Assembly (NCBI GenBank): GCA_022036555.1
Contig: CM039126.1
Span: forward strand, 26,765,935 to 26,829,934
Length of the DNA stretch: 64,000 nucleotides
Source of the DNA: Microstegium vimineum
Taxonomy: Eukaryota > Streptophyta > Magnoliopsida > Poales > Poaceae
Direction of reading: 5' to 3'
Shown here piece after piece: positions 42,437-54,479 of the stretch (positions within the stretch are counted from its first letter, which is position 1; each line of letters opens with the position of its first letter). Under the pieces are notes generated by a model that saw nothing but the letters and a program-made list of their open reading frames with translations, was not told the origin of the DNA and made no database searches. The translations under genes and the position numbers were made by a program.

Positions 42437-45400
42437 ATGTCTGGTGGCGGCAGCGACTATGCCAACTACACCGTCCTCATGCCGCCCACCCCGGACAACC
42501 AGCCGTATAGTGGCGGCGGCGGCGGCGGAGGAAGCGGAGCGGCGTCCTCCGCGTCCGCTGGTGGTACCAAGCCCGACGATCTCCCATTGCCGCCCTATGG
42601 CCCGTCTGCATCCTCTAAGCTCGTCAACCGGCGTGGTGGTGCCGGCGCGGACGACGGCGTGGGGGGCGCCAGCGGCAAGATGGACCGGCGGCTGTCCACG
42701 GCGCGTGTGCCGGCGCCGTCCAAGTCGCTGCTTGTGCGCAGCCAGACCGGGGACTTCGACCACAACCGGTGGCTGTTCGAGACCAAGGGCACGTACGGCA
42801 TCGGGAACGCGTACTGGCCGCAGGACAACAATGCGTATGCCGACGACGAGGACGGCGGCGTGGGCAGCGTTCCCGTCAAGATGGAGGACCTCGTTGACAA
42901 GCCGTGGAAGCCACTCAGCCGAAAGGTGCCCATCCCTCCCGGCATTCTTAGCCCCTACAGGTTCGGTCGCATCCTCAGTCAAATCAATGGCCCGTAATGG
43001 AAGCAGTCGCTCCTGATTTTCATGCAAGGATCCGCTGCAGGCTGCTGGTGCTGGTGCGGTTCATCTCGCTGTTCCTGTTCCTGATCTGGCGTGCAACGAA
43101 CCCCAACCTGGACGCGCTATGGTTGTGGGGGATCTCCATCGTGTGCGAGTTCTGGTTTGCATTCTCGTGGCTGCTGGACCAGATGCCAAAGCTGAATCCG
43201 ATCAACCGTACCGTCGACCTCAGCGCGCTCCGAGAGAAGTTCGAGTCTGCAACGCCGTCCAACCCCACCGGCCGGTCCGACCTCCCCGGGCTCGACGTCT
43301 TCATCTCCACCGCCGACCCCTACAAGGAGCCACCCCTCACCACAGCCAACTCGTTGCTCTCCATCCTCGGCACGGAGTACCCCGTGGAGAAGCTCTTCGT
43401 CTACATCTCGGACGACGGCGGCGCGCTGCTCACCTTCGAGGCCATGGCGGAGGCCTGCGAGTTCGCCAAGGTTTGGGTGCCCTTCTGCCGCAAGCACTCG
43501 ATTGAGCCACGCAACCCGGACGCGTACTTCAACCAGAAGGGTGACCCCACCAAGGGCAAGAAGCGGCCGGACTTTGTCAAGGACCGTCGGTGGATTAAGC
43601 GCGAGTACGACGAGTTCAAGATCCGCATCAATGGCCTCGCCGACCTTATCCGCCGGCGTGCCAACGCAATGAATGCTCGCGAGCGTAAGATCGCCCGCGA
43701 CAAGGCTGTCGCCGCCTCCTCTGATGCCCCACTAACCGACGCCCCCACCGTAAAGGCCACCTGGATGGCGGACGGCACCCACTGGCCCGGCACCTGGCTC
43801 GACTCCGCCCCAGACCACGCCAAGGGCGACCACGCAAGCATCGTGCAGGTACAGTCGATCGGCAAAACTATACTATTATGCACTGGAGCTTTGTTAGGGT
43901 GCTTAGGAGTAACCATCGGTTTCTCCTAAAAAAATAGTTACCGTAGCTCTTTATTAATAAATCTCCCATAGCTAATTACATTAAGAGCAGTTCACTATTT
44001 TTCCTACTCGTCGAACGACGCTCGCTGCTGCTTGCTCGTCGCCAAGGACGGTGTCCGCAAGGCCATCTAGCCCTACAGAGCCCACTACCTACCTACCAAG
44101 GAGAACATGAACAAGTTTGTCGCCTTCCTGCAGCAAGATGGACCTCATCAACATTAAGATGAGGTGCTAGATGGATGACGACGAGTTCCAGTTATCAAAA
44201 CAAAAGCAACAGAGCATGACCGCCCATGAAGACGAGGAGGCCAAGAAGATGGCAGTAGCAGGCGCCGTGGATAACAACGGGACCGGCAACCACACAGTGG
44301 TGATCACCAAGTGGGCCAGCGGCGCTGGTGCGCGCATCGGTTGCGTCCGGGAGGCGGGAGTACCCGGCGGAGATGAAAAGTCAGATGCTGTAGCAGGCCA
44401 GTGAACCTTTCGGCCAACTGGCTGGCGCCACAGTGCCAGTCGCTGTGGCGGCCGCAGTCGTCGTGGGCGAGCAAGGGGCCCATCCTGTTGCCGCGTCCTA
44501 GCCTGCGTATCTGTCGCTGCGTGTGTAGTAAATGGGTGTGCCCGCGGCGAGCCCCGCCGGAGTGCGGCCACCGCCGCTCAAGCAACAGGGCCTTAGACAT
44601 GGGCTCGGCATCCACCTGCCAACGGTCCACCTGATGCAAGATCTGGGCCAGAGCAGCAGAAGCCGTTGTCGCTCAAAATTTCTTGCCCGCTGTGACCACG
44701 AATCCCACGTGCACGCGTCATCGTGGCACCATGTGAGGAGAGCGGGAGAGTTGTGAGTCCCTCTCACTGGTCCGTGCACGCCGAGAGCCTCCGAACTGGA
44801 CCCCACGCTCGGTGAGGGACGCCGCCAGGGCGCCTGGGAGGGAGAGAGGGGTTGTAGAGGAGATAGAGAGCTCGAACAGGGTGCCTTTCAATTATATTTT
44901 AAAAATAATCCATGACTTATATATTTTATTTAGGTTTTTCTGGTCCACAGCCTAAATTACTATATATTTATTTTTCTTATTTTATAATCATTGGATTTAT
45001 TTAAAAGGACAACTCTACTTTTTTAAATCATTTCAAAATTTCACTATATTATTATTATTATTACTATTATTATTATTACTATTATTATTACTATTGTTAT
45101 TGTTATTGTTATTACTATTGTTATTACTATTGTTATTGTTATTGTTGTTGTTATTGTTATTGTTGTTATCGTTATTGTTGTTGTTGTTGTTGTTGTTGTT
45201 GTTATTATTATTAGTACTATTATTATTTTATATATAAACAACCTTCGATTTCTTGATTTTAAACTGCCAGGTGATGCTTAAGAACCCGCAGTACGACGTG
45301 GTTCACGGTGACACCGGGTCGCACCCGTACATGGACTTCACTGGTGTGGACGTGCGCATCCCGATGTTCGTGTACCTCTCGCGGGAGAAGCGTCCGGGGT

Positions 45401-47004
45401 ATGACCACAACAAGAAGGCAGGCGCCATGAACGCCATGGTGCGCGCGTCGGCGATCCTCTCGAATGGGCCCTTCATGCTAAATTTCGACTGCGACCATTA
45501 CATCTACAACTGCATGGCCATCCGCGAGGCCATGTGCTACATGCTCGACCGTGGCGGTGACCGCATATGTTACATCCAGTTCCCCCAGCGCTTTGAGGGA
45601 ATCGACCCCTCCGACCGCTACGCCAACCACAACACCGTCTTCTTCGACGGCAACATGCGCGCACTCGATGGACTCCAGGGCCCCATGTACGTCGGCACTG
45701 GCTGCCTGTTCCGACGATACGCCGTCTACGGCTTCAACCCGCCGCGCACCAATGAGTACCGCGGCATGTACGGCCAGGTCAAGGTGCCCATCGACCCACA
45801 GTGTCAATCATCTGGACCCGGTGCCATCGAGGAGCTCCGCCCATTGTCGGAGCACCCGGACCACGAGGCGCCGCAGCGGTTCGGCAAGTCCAAGATGTTC
45901 ATTGAGACCATTGCCGTGGCTGAGTACCAGGGCCGGCCACTGCAGGACCACCCGTCGGTCCAGAACGGGCGGCCGCCAGGTGCCCTACTGATGCCGCGCC
46001 CACCGCTGGACGCGCCCACAGTGGCAGAGTCCGTCGTGGTGATCTCGTGCTGGTACGAGGATGGCACGGAGTGGGGACAGTGCGTGGGGTGGATCTATGG
46101 CTCCGTTACGGAGGACGTGGTGACCGGGTACCGCATGCACAACCGCGGGTGGCGCTCCGTGTACTGCATCACCCGGCGCGATGCGTTCCGTGGCACGGCA
46201 CCGATCAACCTCACCGACCGGCTCCACCAGGTCCTCCGCTGGGCGACGGGGTCCGTGGAGATCTTCTTCTCCAAGAACAACGCGCTGCTGGCCTCGCAGC
46301 GGCTCAAGTTCCTGCAGCGCCTATCATACCTCAACGTCGGCATCTACCCGTTCACCTCTCTCTTCCTCATCATGTACTGCCTTCTGCCGGCGTTGTCCCT
46401 CTTCTCCGGCCAGTTCATCGTGGCGACGCTGGACTCGACATTCCTGTGCTACCTCCTGCTCATCACCATCACGCTGATGCTTCTTTGCCTGCTGGAGGTG
46501 AAGTGGTCCGGTATCGGCCTGGAGGAGTGGTGGCGCAACGAGCAGTTCTGGGTGATCGGCGGCACATCAGCCCACCTGGCCGCCGTGCTGCAGGGCTTGT
46601 TGAAGGTGGTCGCCGGTATCGAAATCTCCTTCACGCTGACGGCCAAGGCGGCAGCGGAGGACGATGATGACCCGTTCGCGGAGCTGTACCTCGTGAAGTG
46701 GACGTCGCTCTTCATCCCACCGTTGGCAGTGATCGGGATCAACATCATTGCGCTCGTCGTTGGCGTGTCCCGCACCGTGTACGCGGAGATCCCGCAGTAC
46801 AGCAAGCTGCTGGGTGGCGGGTTCTTCAGCTTTTGGGTGCTGGCGCACTACTACCCATTCGCCAAGGGGCTCATGGGCCGCCGCGGTCGCATGCCGACCC
46901 TCGTCTACGTCTGGGCGGGGCTCATTTCCATCACCATCTCCCTTCTCTGGATCACCATCAGCCCGCCCGACGATAGGATCACCCAGGGCGGCATCGACGT
47001 GTGA
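42437..47004 (+). CDS. CSLD5: Cellulose-synthase-like protein D, CSLD5 type
   Basis: GT2-family beta-glycan synthase of Golgi/plasma membrane; CSLD proteins act in cell-plate formation and tip growth. Coding exons are 42437-42960, 43041-43848 and 45271-47004, joined in phase by GT..AG introns of 80 and 1422 bp. Counting from the ATG at 42437 gives 1021 residues, near the ~1010 I recall for rice CSLD5. Seen: NYTVLMPPTPDNQP; SLLVRSQTGDFDHNRWLFET; two N-terminal membrane helices (~176-220); the first Asp in ISDDGG (299-300); FDCD (517-519); TED (724-726); QVLRW (764-768); and six C-terminal helices (~785-1010). The Cys-rich RING-like domain of other CSLDs is absent here, as I recall for the CSLD5 type. 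It appears functional apart from the uncertain start (see 42328-42436). CSLD identity is certain; the D5 subgroup is likely. Confidence 0.93.
42961..43040 (+). other. CSLD intron 1
   Basis: 80 bp from GTTCGG to GCTGCAG, splitting the Arg codon of ILSPYR. It carries an in-frame TAA, so it must be spliced. Removing it restores the conserved SPYRLLVLVRF junction. Confidence 0.9.
44010..44700 (+). pseudogene. Decayed IQM-type calmodulin-binding protein fragment in CSLD intron 2
   Basis: In the 1422-bp intron the plus strand encodes, across shifting frames, LLVAKDGVRKAI*PYRAHYLPTKENMNKFVAFLQQDG, then DLINIKMR, MDDDEFQLSKQKQQ, and RIGCVRE. The HYLPTxENFxxFxxFLxxxGVDL...DDDEF pattern is the C-terminal region of plant IQ-motif calmodulin-binding (IQM-type) proteins. 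Stops after KAI and after KMRC and several frame changes show it is dead. The IQ motif itself is not present. Same strand as CSLD. Probably a captured or retroposed gene piece; I do not see the ends of a carrier element. Confidence 0.5.
45049..45232. repeat. TTA/TTG/TAC trinucleotide microsatellite
   Basis: About 60 interrupted trinucleotide units (ATT, ACT, GTT) lying about 40 bp before the CSLD intron 2 acceptor (AAACTGCCAG, 45261-45270). The interruptions suggest an old repeat. Being pyrimidine-rich it may extend the polypyrimidine region of the acceptor. Confidence 0.95.
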
Positions 47005-47218
47005 TCATGATGAACCCCCAATGACTTCACATGAGAGCCAACCAATGAGAGATTACCAAAGAAACCATAAGCTATTGTACTGTTGCGTCATTTCTTCCAG
47101 GATGCAACTATGTACTACTAATTAATTACTGAACTATATGTCGTACGAACCAAGTAGTGTGTGTGTTACTCAAGGATGTGCAAGAGTCCATTCTGTACAT
47201 GTAGAGGCCTACTTTACC

Positions 47219-47224
47219 AATAAA
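47219..47224 (+). terminator. Candidate CSLD polyadenylation signal
   Basis: AATAAA 215 bp after the CSLD stop codon, preceded by an AT-rich 3' untranslated region with TGTGTGTTAC-type sequence. This is a usual distance and context for a plant near-upstream element. Confidence 0.5.
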
Positions 47225-47229
47225 TAGTA

Positions 47230-48130
47230 GATTGATGGGCACTAACTGTACAAGGGTCTTTGGTGAAATTAAAGAGGGGCAATGTCGAAATGCCTTCCCT
47301 TCACCAAAATTCTCCCTCCCCGTTTCTGTTAAAGCTCACGGGGAGCTTTGATTCCCATCCCTGTGCGGGGGATTAATCCCCATGGCAATCCCCATCTCCG
47401 TATTTATTATTTCATACGTATATCATCACCATAATCACAAATCCCTTTGGATTATATATATACTCCAAATCATTATGCAAGTTCATCTCTCATCTCTCAC
47501 AACTAAAAAAACTAAAGTGTGAATACTTTTTGGTATGACATTCTAACATTGGTCTATATCTTGCCTGCTACGATCCCTCACACATTATTCCTTCCGTTTC
47601 CTTTTGCAACGAAATCTCTCCATAATCATTCAATAATCAATCAAAAGTAATAAAATAACTAGAGGAAACATTGTATTCATGCGACATTCCGTCCTGGCTG
47701 CTGCGATCGACGCCCGCCCGCCGGTTATATCCCTTTTCTTCAGCATCTAATTTTGTTTCCAAAACAAACCAACGCGTCGCCAAACATTGTTGCCTTCTCG
47801 CCAGGCCGGCACACCGATAGCACTCGCGCTCGCCAACCCATCACCGATCGCTCACGTGGTCGCTGGCTGCAGGCGGGCTCACCAGCCGTGAATCCCATCG
47901 CTTGGCCCCAGTGAGGAGCTGGCACGAGGCCTGAGGAGGGCCATGCAGGACCGTCGCGCCGCCGAACTGGAGCGGCAGCAGCAATGGCACCCAGCCACCG
48001 TGCCGCGGAAGGTGGTTTGCACTTGGCATAGTCTAGTAGGCGAATGTGGACATTCATGAGAAGATTTACATTGCTAAAAGGGATTTCCAGTACCCCTTTT
48101 TATGGAGATATTCCTGATTGTTTCTTGGTG
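47230..48130. other. Intergenic, no gene supported
   Basis: 47310-47400 has clustered inverted CCCCGT/ACGGGG and GGGATTAATCCCC motifs, which look like the end of a small decayed DNA element. 47660-48060 is GC-rich with a minus-strand frame that I consider fortuitous. Confidence 0.45.
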
Positions 48131-48360
48131 CTCACTACACCAGACTAGCCTATCACTGGTGGTTCAAAACCCCCCTTCACTGGCGGATTTTGATCCGCCA
48201 TAACCAAAACCTCCCTTCACTAGCGGATTTTGAACCGCCATAACCAACTCGGCAGTGATGCCGACAGTGATGGCTCAAGCATCACTGCCGGTTCATTTAA
48301 CCAACCAACAGTGTAGATGATACATCACTACCGGTTTTATTTGAACCGGTAATGACTATT
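48131..48360. repeat. CACTA-2 terminal inverted repeat and subterminal repeats
   Basis: CACTACACCAG terminus, then direct and inverted units around CACTRGCGGATTTTGAWCCGCCA and CACTGCCGGTT/AACCGGTAATG. These are the presumed TNP1 binding sites. Confidence 0.85.
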
Positions 48361-48603
48361 TTTTTACAATTTTCATTTTATTAATTGTTTTATTTTCATT
48401 TGGGGTTTAAGATTTAGGGTAGAGGTGGTGGGTTTAGGGTTTAGGGTTTAGAGGTGGTGGGGTGGGAGGTCGGGGAGGTGGAGGTGGTTGCTATCGAACC
48501 ATTTGATATCGATGTGAAGGTGGTTGTGGACAATACAAACCCATCAACATTTATATTACAAAAGGTTCCAAACAAAACTTAATGTATCAAATTAATTGTC
48601 GCA

Positions 48604-49260
48604 TTACAATAGCCTATCGATGTGGTCTCTTTGATACTGCGCCTTGAACTTCTTAGTCCTCGCAATGGAGAATGATCTGTTCTTGGACAGTACCTCGTCC
48701 AACACAAACTTTGCTATCTCCTCTTGAGCTCCTCTTATATCCATATCTAACAACATATTGTGATTCTGTGATTTGCGCTGTAATTGAAACAAGATGATAT
48801 TGAGATGCACATACGTAAGACAAAACAATAGAAATGGGATGCCTACGTATCATGTCATCTCCTACTTTTTATTTTTGCACCAAAGTAGGCCATCATTGCG
48901 CACATCACATAGAACCCGCATTCGTTGTTCCCCGCCGGTTGATCTAGGGTCTTGATATCCTCCATATACTTCACTGTGAATGGGGCTCTCCATTTATTTT
49001 ACATCTTGCTATCCATATTTCTCCTATCAGGTAATTCCTTCATTCTATTCGATAATATAAATGAAGTGCAAATGCCGAGTACATTACAATATCCTATGCG
49101 ATTAGAAAGTGGTGTGATATTGAGTTCACTTATTTATTCAACACTTTGACTAGGGGTCGATAATAGAGTGTTTTTTCCTTGAGTCCCACACCTCGATAAT
49201 TGAATCTTGAAGACTTATTTCTACAAATACGTAATGGTTGCTGCAATCACAAAGTCCATG
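48604..49260 (-). pseudogene. Ulp1-like C48 cysteine protease domain of CACTA-2
   Basis: Minus-strand blocks separated by intron-like gaps give NHYVFVEISLQDSIIEVWDS (catalytic His and Asp regions), then FTVKYMEDIKTLDQPAGNNE and CGFYVMCAMMAY (Gln and catalytic Cys region), then a C-terminal helix, DIRGAQEEIAKFVLDEVL. The H-D-Q-C order is that of SUMO-protease-like C48 peptidases often encoded in grass CACTA elements. Several stops occur in between if unspliced; with introns the domain could be nearly whole. Role in transposition is not established. Confidence 0.65.
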
Positions 49261-50206
49261 TTATTAAATGACATATCAAGAAAAGAAACACTAAAATAAG
49301 TGTCGAGAACACATACTCACAGTTGTAGGGTAGGAGTACGTGTTTTTTCCTTTTCTGAGCATACTTTCAAACTCAATCTTCAAGGTTTTTCGTACAAATT
49401 CATCTTGAATACCGGTGGTGCATGCTGTCTAATTTAATTATATGGGGTCCAAGAAGTCTGTATGGCTCTCCTTCCTCTGTATGAACCATTTTGCCATACT
49501 CCTGCATAATAAATATAGGATATATTCAAATGCAGATCACGTAGTTTATTATAACATTGTTAGGGTACGGTACTTACATAGTCCATAACATCATAATCTG
49601 TGCATCGAGCGAGCGCCGTTGATAGAGCTGAAAGAGGTCTTCATAATAAACAGTATGCACCGTTTCTTCAGGATGATTAAAAATCAGTCCGACAGGGATG
49701 CATACATGAAAACCGACACAGTCTCCACTGGCAGTATCCAATGTGTACTAATCATGCAACTATCGCATGTGTGTTGGCAATTCGTTATAAGCTTGTCTAG
49801 TGGCGACCAAAGGCTTACCTCTTTTATACTTGTATGTGACTATCGCTGTTTGAAATTTTCCTTTTCCATAATAGATATCAGTGGCACTCTCCATGGTTAT
49901 GCCCATGTTGTTGGCCAAGTTTTGTATCTCTAGCAAATGTTTGGTGTGTATTTCTTTAGTTCTGGTTTGATTACCGACATTTTCGCTTTGCCTTTCAAAT
50001 TGGCTCTGTGTAAACCATTTAGGTCTACTAGCTATTCACTCAAAGAACTTGAGTTGGGCTTCCTTGCTTGGAGGCTCCCTAGTCAGGTCCTTCATCTTAC
50101 CCGTAATGCTAGCATTCATCTTCTTCTCTTTACTTGTCTGAGGAGCATTACCAACCAAAGCTGATGACCTCTTGTGTTGCGAGGTCGAGCCTGATCTAGC
50201 GCTAGC

Positions 50207-51655
50207 TCAAGATCCCAGTCCTTTGGACTTTTGTGGAGGAGGAGTCTTCTCCTGTGGCGGTGGAGGAGTCTTCTCCTTTGGTGGTGAAAGAGGAGTCTTC
50301 TCCTTTGGCGTTGGAGGAGGTCTGCTCTCCTTTGGCGGTGGAGAAGGTGTTGTCTTATCTTTCAAGGCAGCAGAGGTACAACAATGATCTTGCAGAGGAG
50401 AGAAACCTCTTGGCAGAGGCGATCCTGATAATTCACTGTCATCCTCATCATCCGAATATGGTTGCTCATCTAGCTTGAGGAAGCGTTTGCACCAAGTGAC
50501 ATGAGTGCCCAAGTTATGAGCTAGACATGGCCTATCTTCCTCCACTCAGAAATCAATATGTATCTTATTGTTGTCCAAGATCTTATCAATGCTGACCCTG
50601 GCATACCCGAGTGGCACTGGCTTGCCATGAATGATGTTGTCTCCTCTTGGAAATGCTTGTCCTACCGCTACCTTGTCTTTTTCCCATTGCTGACGGATGT
50701 ACAACATGACATTCATAGGTTCTTTGATGTTGTCCACCGAATGAGGAGCATTGACCTCTTCTTCGTCAGACAGAAGGGTTGAGCCACAGCTACTGCGGCC
50801 CTTGGGCACTGGGCTATTCAAAGTCGGGACTGCCTGCGGTTGACTAGAACACATGAATTGCATAGTTGCCATAACTCATGCATCGACTTGAGCAACTATC
50901 CATGCTTCCATGCTCTCTTCGATCTCCTATTGCATCCTTTGGAGCTCTTCTTCTCTTTGTGTTCTAGCCCTCGCCTGACTCCTATAGGAAGCAGAATCAC
51001 CTTCGAATGCTTTCTCCCAAGGAACTATCCCGACTCCTCTAGTGCGACCGAGGTGCTCCTTGTTTCCAAGTGCTTGCGTGAGCACGTCTTTTTCTCTATC
51101 AGACTTGCGGTTACCTCTATTCACTTCCTTAGTTAATGAGGAAATCTTCTATAGGAGATCGGTGACGCGTTCAGTATAGGCGGAAAGGCTCCCATCAACA
51201 TTGTATTGTGTCCCCCTTGCGAGTAGGTAGTTCACTGATCTGGGCTGCCAATCGCTTGTCTGAGGCATAATGGCACTCCGCTCTAGTTGCTGGACTCAGT
51301 TTTCCCATTTTGGAATCTTCCTTACATACCCATGTGATCCTAGGTGATGAGGATCCTTTTCCTTAAGTGAGTTTTCTCTATTTCTTTCGCTTGATGCCTT
51401 GGCCTCTTCCGATAGCTTGTAAGCCTTGAAATCCTCCTAGAAGTCCCTCTGCTTGCTGTATTGACCTCCCTCAAAATTCGGTTCTTTGTCCTCCTTGATT
51501 AACTTGTGCAAGGTTCCCTTGAAAGTCTTGAATGAGCAACCCATGATTTCCTTGGCCTTCTTCTTGACTGTCGCCTCGTCACAGTCCTTAGGGAAAGTGA
51601 AATACCCATCATAGATCAATGGTAGTGAACCCATCATTGTCGGTATTGATTCCAT
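50207..51655 (-). pseudogene. TNP1-like (PF03004-type) segment of CACTA-2
   Basis: From 51655 downwards: MESIPTMMGSLPLIYDGYFT, FKTFKGTLHKLIKEDKEPNF, a stop, then KLSEEAKASSERNRENSLKE and HHLGSHGYVRKIPKWE. These are the conserved blocks of plant Ptta/En/Spm proteins. Later parts read QWEKDKVAVGQAFPRGDNII and GYARVSIDKIL (50546-50872). After another stop comes a Pro/Lys-rich repeat (PPKEKTPLSPPKEKTPPPP, 50207-50545). The C48 domain continues downstream, so gene order suggests one fused TNP1-C48 protein, now broken by at least four stops. Confidence 0.7.
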
Positions 51656-51695
51656 CTAGCCAGACCCACTATCAATGGAAAAGAGCGACCTTCAA

Positions 51696-54333
51696 CTAAT
51701 GTCTATAGTCTAGCTCCCATATCTCATCTATGAAACCATAGTATGTTGCCTCCACCGTGTCGTACTTATCGTGGGCGTCGAAACGAATAACACTATTTTG
51801 ATTGGTGCTCTTTCCGTCCTGTTTTTTTGTGTAAAATGTAAAACCATTTATATCATACCCTTGGTACATCATCAGCGTAGTTGAAGGTCTGGGAGCTAAG
51901 AGATCTAGCTGACATCCCATCACCATTCCTAGTCTACAGCGTTGAAACGAGTCACCGAATTCCTCATGTTTTTTTCTCAAGCCAAGCCTACGACCTACCG
52001 ATGTGGTTACTTTGCAGTAACTGCTTGTGCTCATCAATGTATACCATCACACCGTCGGCCTGCTAGAGAACAGTGAAGTGTGCTTGTCTCAAGGAGACCA
52101 CTTCATCTATTTTGACAGCTTTCTCACATATTGTTCCTTTGCCCCCTAGTCTTCCATCATGATGAGATACTGGAACTTCGACCCGATTGATGTTCATATA
52201 ATATGTGGATAACTCAATAGCCTCCTCCATTGACCATCCTTCTACCATGCTCCCTTCTAGTCCGAATTTATTCCTAACATACCGCCTGAAAACTTTCATC
52301 AACCTCTCAAAAGGAAACATCTGGTGTAGGTACATTGGGCTAAGGGCTTTAATTTGGTCCACCAGATGAACAGGTACATGCACTGATATGTCGAAGTAAG
52401 TCAGTGGGAAATGCATCTCAAGCCTGCATAGAATCCCGACTATCTCCTGCTTTAGCTAGTCTAGCTTGGCCCCTTGAATGACCTTTTCAGAGATCGCATT
52501 GAAGAACGAGCACAACTTTATGATTGGCGCGTGGACCTTGTCATGGAGGATACCTAGCAGGGCAACTAGGAGAAGCTAAGTCATAATGACATGACAGTCA
52601 TGGGTCTTCATACTACCATAGTTAAACTTAAGTTCTCTCATGTTAACTAGCCTCTTCGGGTACACACAGTAGCCAGTCGGCACTTTGAGATCATTGAAGA
52701 AAGAAATAAGTATTTCCTTTTCTTCATTTTTTAGTGTCCATGATGCCACTGGAAGTTTCAAGTGGCCATCCTCAAGAGTTAATTGACGCAACTCCTTCCT
52801 GAGGCCCAGGTGTTGCATGTCCAAGCATGTCGCGAGAGAATCCTTTGTTGTTCCCCTGGTGTTCATCAACGTGTTAAGTGTGTTACCGCACACGTTTTTA
52901 GTTATGTGCATTGGATCAAGACAGTGATGTACACTCAAAAGTGGCCAATAAGGTAGATTCCAAAAGATTGATTTTTTCTTCTAGATACTACCGGTTGGCG
53001 CTGGTACTGCCCCTTCCCAAGGACAACATCTATAAGTTTGCTAACTTGTTGAAGCATCTATTTCCCATCTCGATACTTTGTAGGTCCACGTTTCTCAGTA
53101 GTCCCATTAAAATATTTTTTTATTCCTGCGGTATGGGTGATCCCTTCGTAGGAACCTACGGTGTCCCATATCGACCATCTTCTTGTTTTTTGGTAGATGT
53201 GTAGCATCTGTCCCGTCCAAGCACTTGACACAACCAATGTATCCTTTTGTATTCTCTCTAGATAAGAAACCTCGCCCTGACAGGTCAGTGATTGTAGCGA
53301 TAAGTATAACCTTTATCGTGACATGTTCTTTTCTGTACTGATCCGAAACATCCTTCACACCCGTCTCCCACATCTATAGTAGTTCATTAACCATTGGTTG
53401 TAGAAGCACATCGATATCATTACCAGGTTGTTTTGGCCCTTGGATTAGTAGTGGCATCTGGATGTATGACCGTTTCATACAAAGCCAGGATGGAAGGCTG
53501 TATATACATAGCATCACTGGACATGTGCTATGATTAGTTCTAACCTAGTCAAACAGATTCATCCCATCTGTGCTCAAACCTAATCAAAGATGGAAGTCTT
53601 TGTATTTTTCTCCATGGTACAAAATGCAATCGTTGAAACATGCATGAATTTTGTTAACCTTGAGGCTGATTGGGCAAATCATTTGCTTGGCCAGGTAAGT
53701 CTTTTTGCTAACTCGCTACCCTTCGGGAGCAGTTTATGTAGTATACCTAACAAGTTTTCAAAGGCTTTATCACTCAACCCATTTGTTGATTTGAACTCTA
53801 ATAGCATGATGTTGGCTTCCAGTTTTCTTATTGGGCAGGTCGGATACAATGGTGTTTTTGCATCCTTTCTCATGATCTCTAGTTTTTTTGAACTCTGAAG
53901 CACTAAGAAATCCACCATGCACATCATGTAGAAGCTGTGAAATGCCATCATTTTCCTCTGTGTCATCAACTAATGTATTCATAAACACATCATCATTGGT
54001 AGACACAGGTTATGTGTAATCATCAATAGGAAATAATGCATTTAGGGATGCACTAGGCATGGGCACGTCACCATTGCTTTCTTGTGCAACATTTTGACCA
54101 ACCTTCCCATGCATAGTCCAAATCGTGTAGTCTCTCATGAACCCCCTGGTGATCAAGTGCAATCGTATATGCTCCACATCACCCTATTTTCTTGTATTCT
54201 TGTAGTCTTTGCATGGACAAAATACAAGCTGTGCATCCCCAGCATTGGCTATAGCGAGCTTGATGAAATCGTCGATGCCCATCAAGTACCGTTGGTTTGT
54301 ACATGACAGATCATACATCCACTCTCGCGCCAT
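51696..54333 (-). pseudogene. TNP2 transposase of CACTA-2
   Basis: The DDE transposase of CACTA elements in pieces. MAREWMYDLSCTNQRYLMGI and onward from 54333 is the N-terminal transposon-associated zinc domain (ending CPCKDYKNTRK). PLYPTCPIRKLEANIMLLEF and LLGILHKLLPKGSELAK (53679-53900) precede the transposase core. TITDLSGRGFLSRENTKGYI with CVKCLDGTDATHLPKNKK (53107-53373) and HHCLDPMHITKNVCGNTLNT (52576-52938) form the Transposase_21/DUF4218 region. PLTYFDISVHVPVHLVDQIK (52063-52416) is DUF4218, and GYDINGFTFYTKKQDGKSTN (51696-52037) is DUF4216. Frames change between every piece, so the gene is dead. It would cut and rejoin CACTA ends together with TNP1. Confidence 0.85.
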
Positions 54334-54479
54334 GTCTACAGAGGTAAAATGGTTAGGGCAGAGGTAACATAGGAACATATTAATAAGAGCCTTTTTGAAC
54401 AATATTATGTGAAGCACATAAGCATAATGTATTCTTCGATATAATTTGAAATTGGTCGCGTGAAGAATGGTGGCCCTAG

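Larger units (their letters stand above)
48131..54479 (-). mobile_element. CACTA transposon CACTA-2, left part
   Basis: The left terminus is CACTACACCAGACT at 48131, with a preceding GCT as possible 3-bp duplication. It is followed by subterminal repeats containing TCACTGCCGGTTC and AACCGGTAATGACT-like units, typical of a large grass CACTA family. Its genes run on the minus strand: C48 (Ulp1)-like protease, TNP1-like segment, TNP2 transposase. Copia-1 inserted at 54480 separates the rest, which lies right of the window. Confidence 0.85.

Noticed and set aside
42997..43929. Separate 310-codon gene starting MEAVAPDF
   Set aside because: Its start lies in CSLD intron 1 and its end runs into intron 2; it is CSLD exon 2.
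45044..45241. Minus-strand frame coding only Ile/Thr/Val
   Set aside because: It is the translation of the TTA/TTG microsatellite, not a gene.
47740..48057. 105-codon minus frame near the CSLD 3' side
   Set aside because: GC-rich, no recognisable domain, no promoter or splice context; probably fortuitous.
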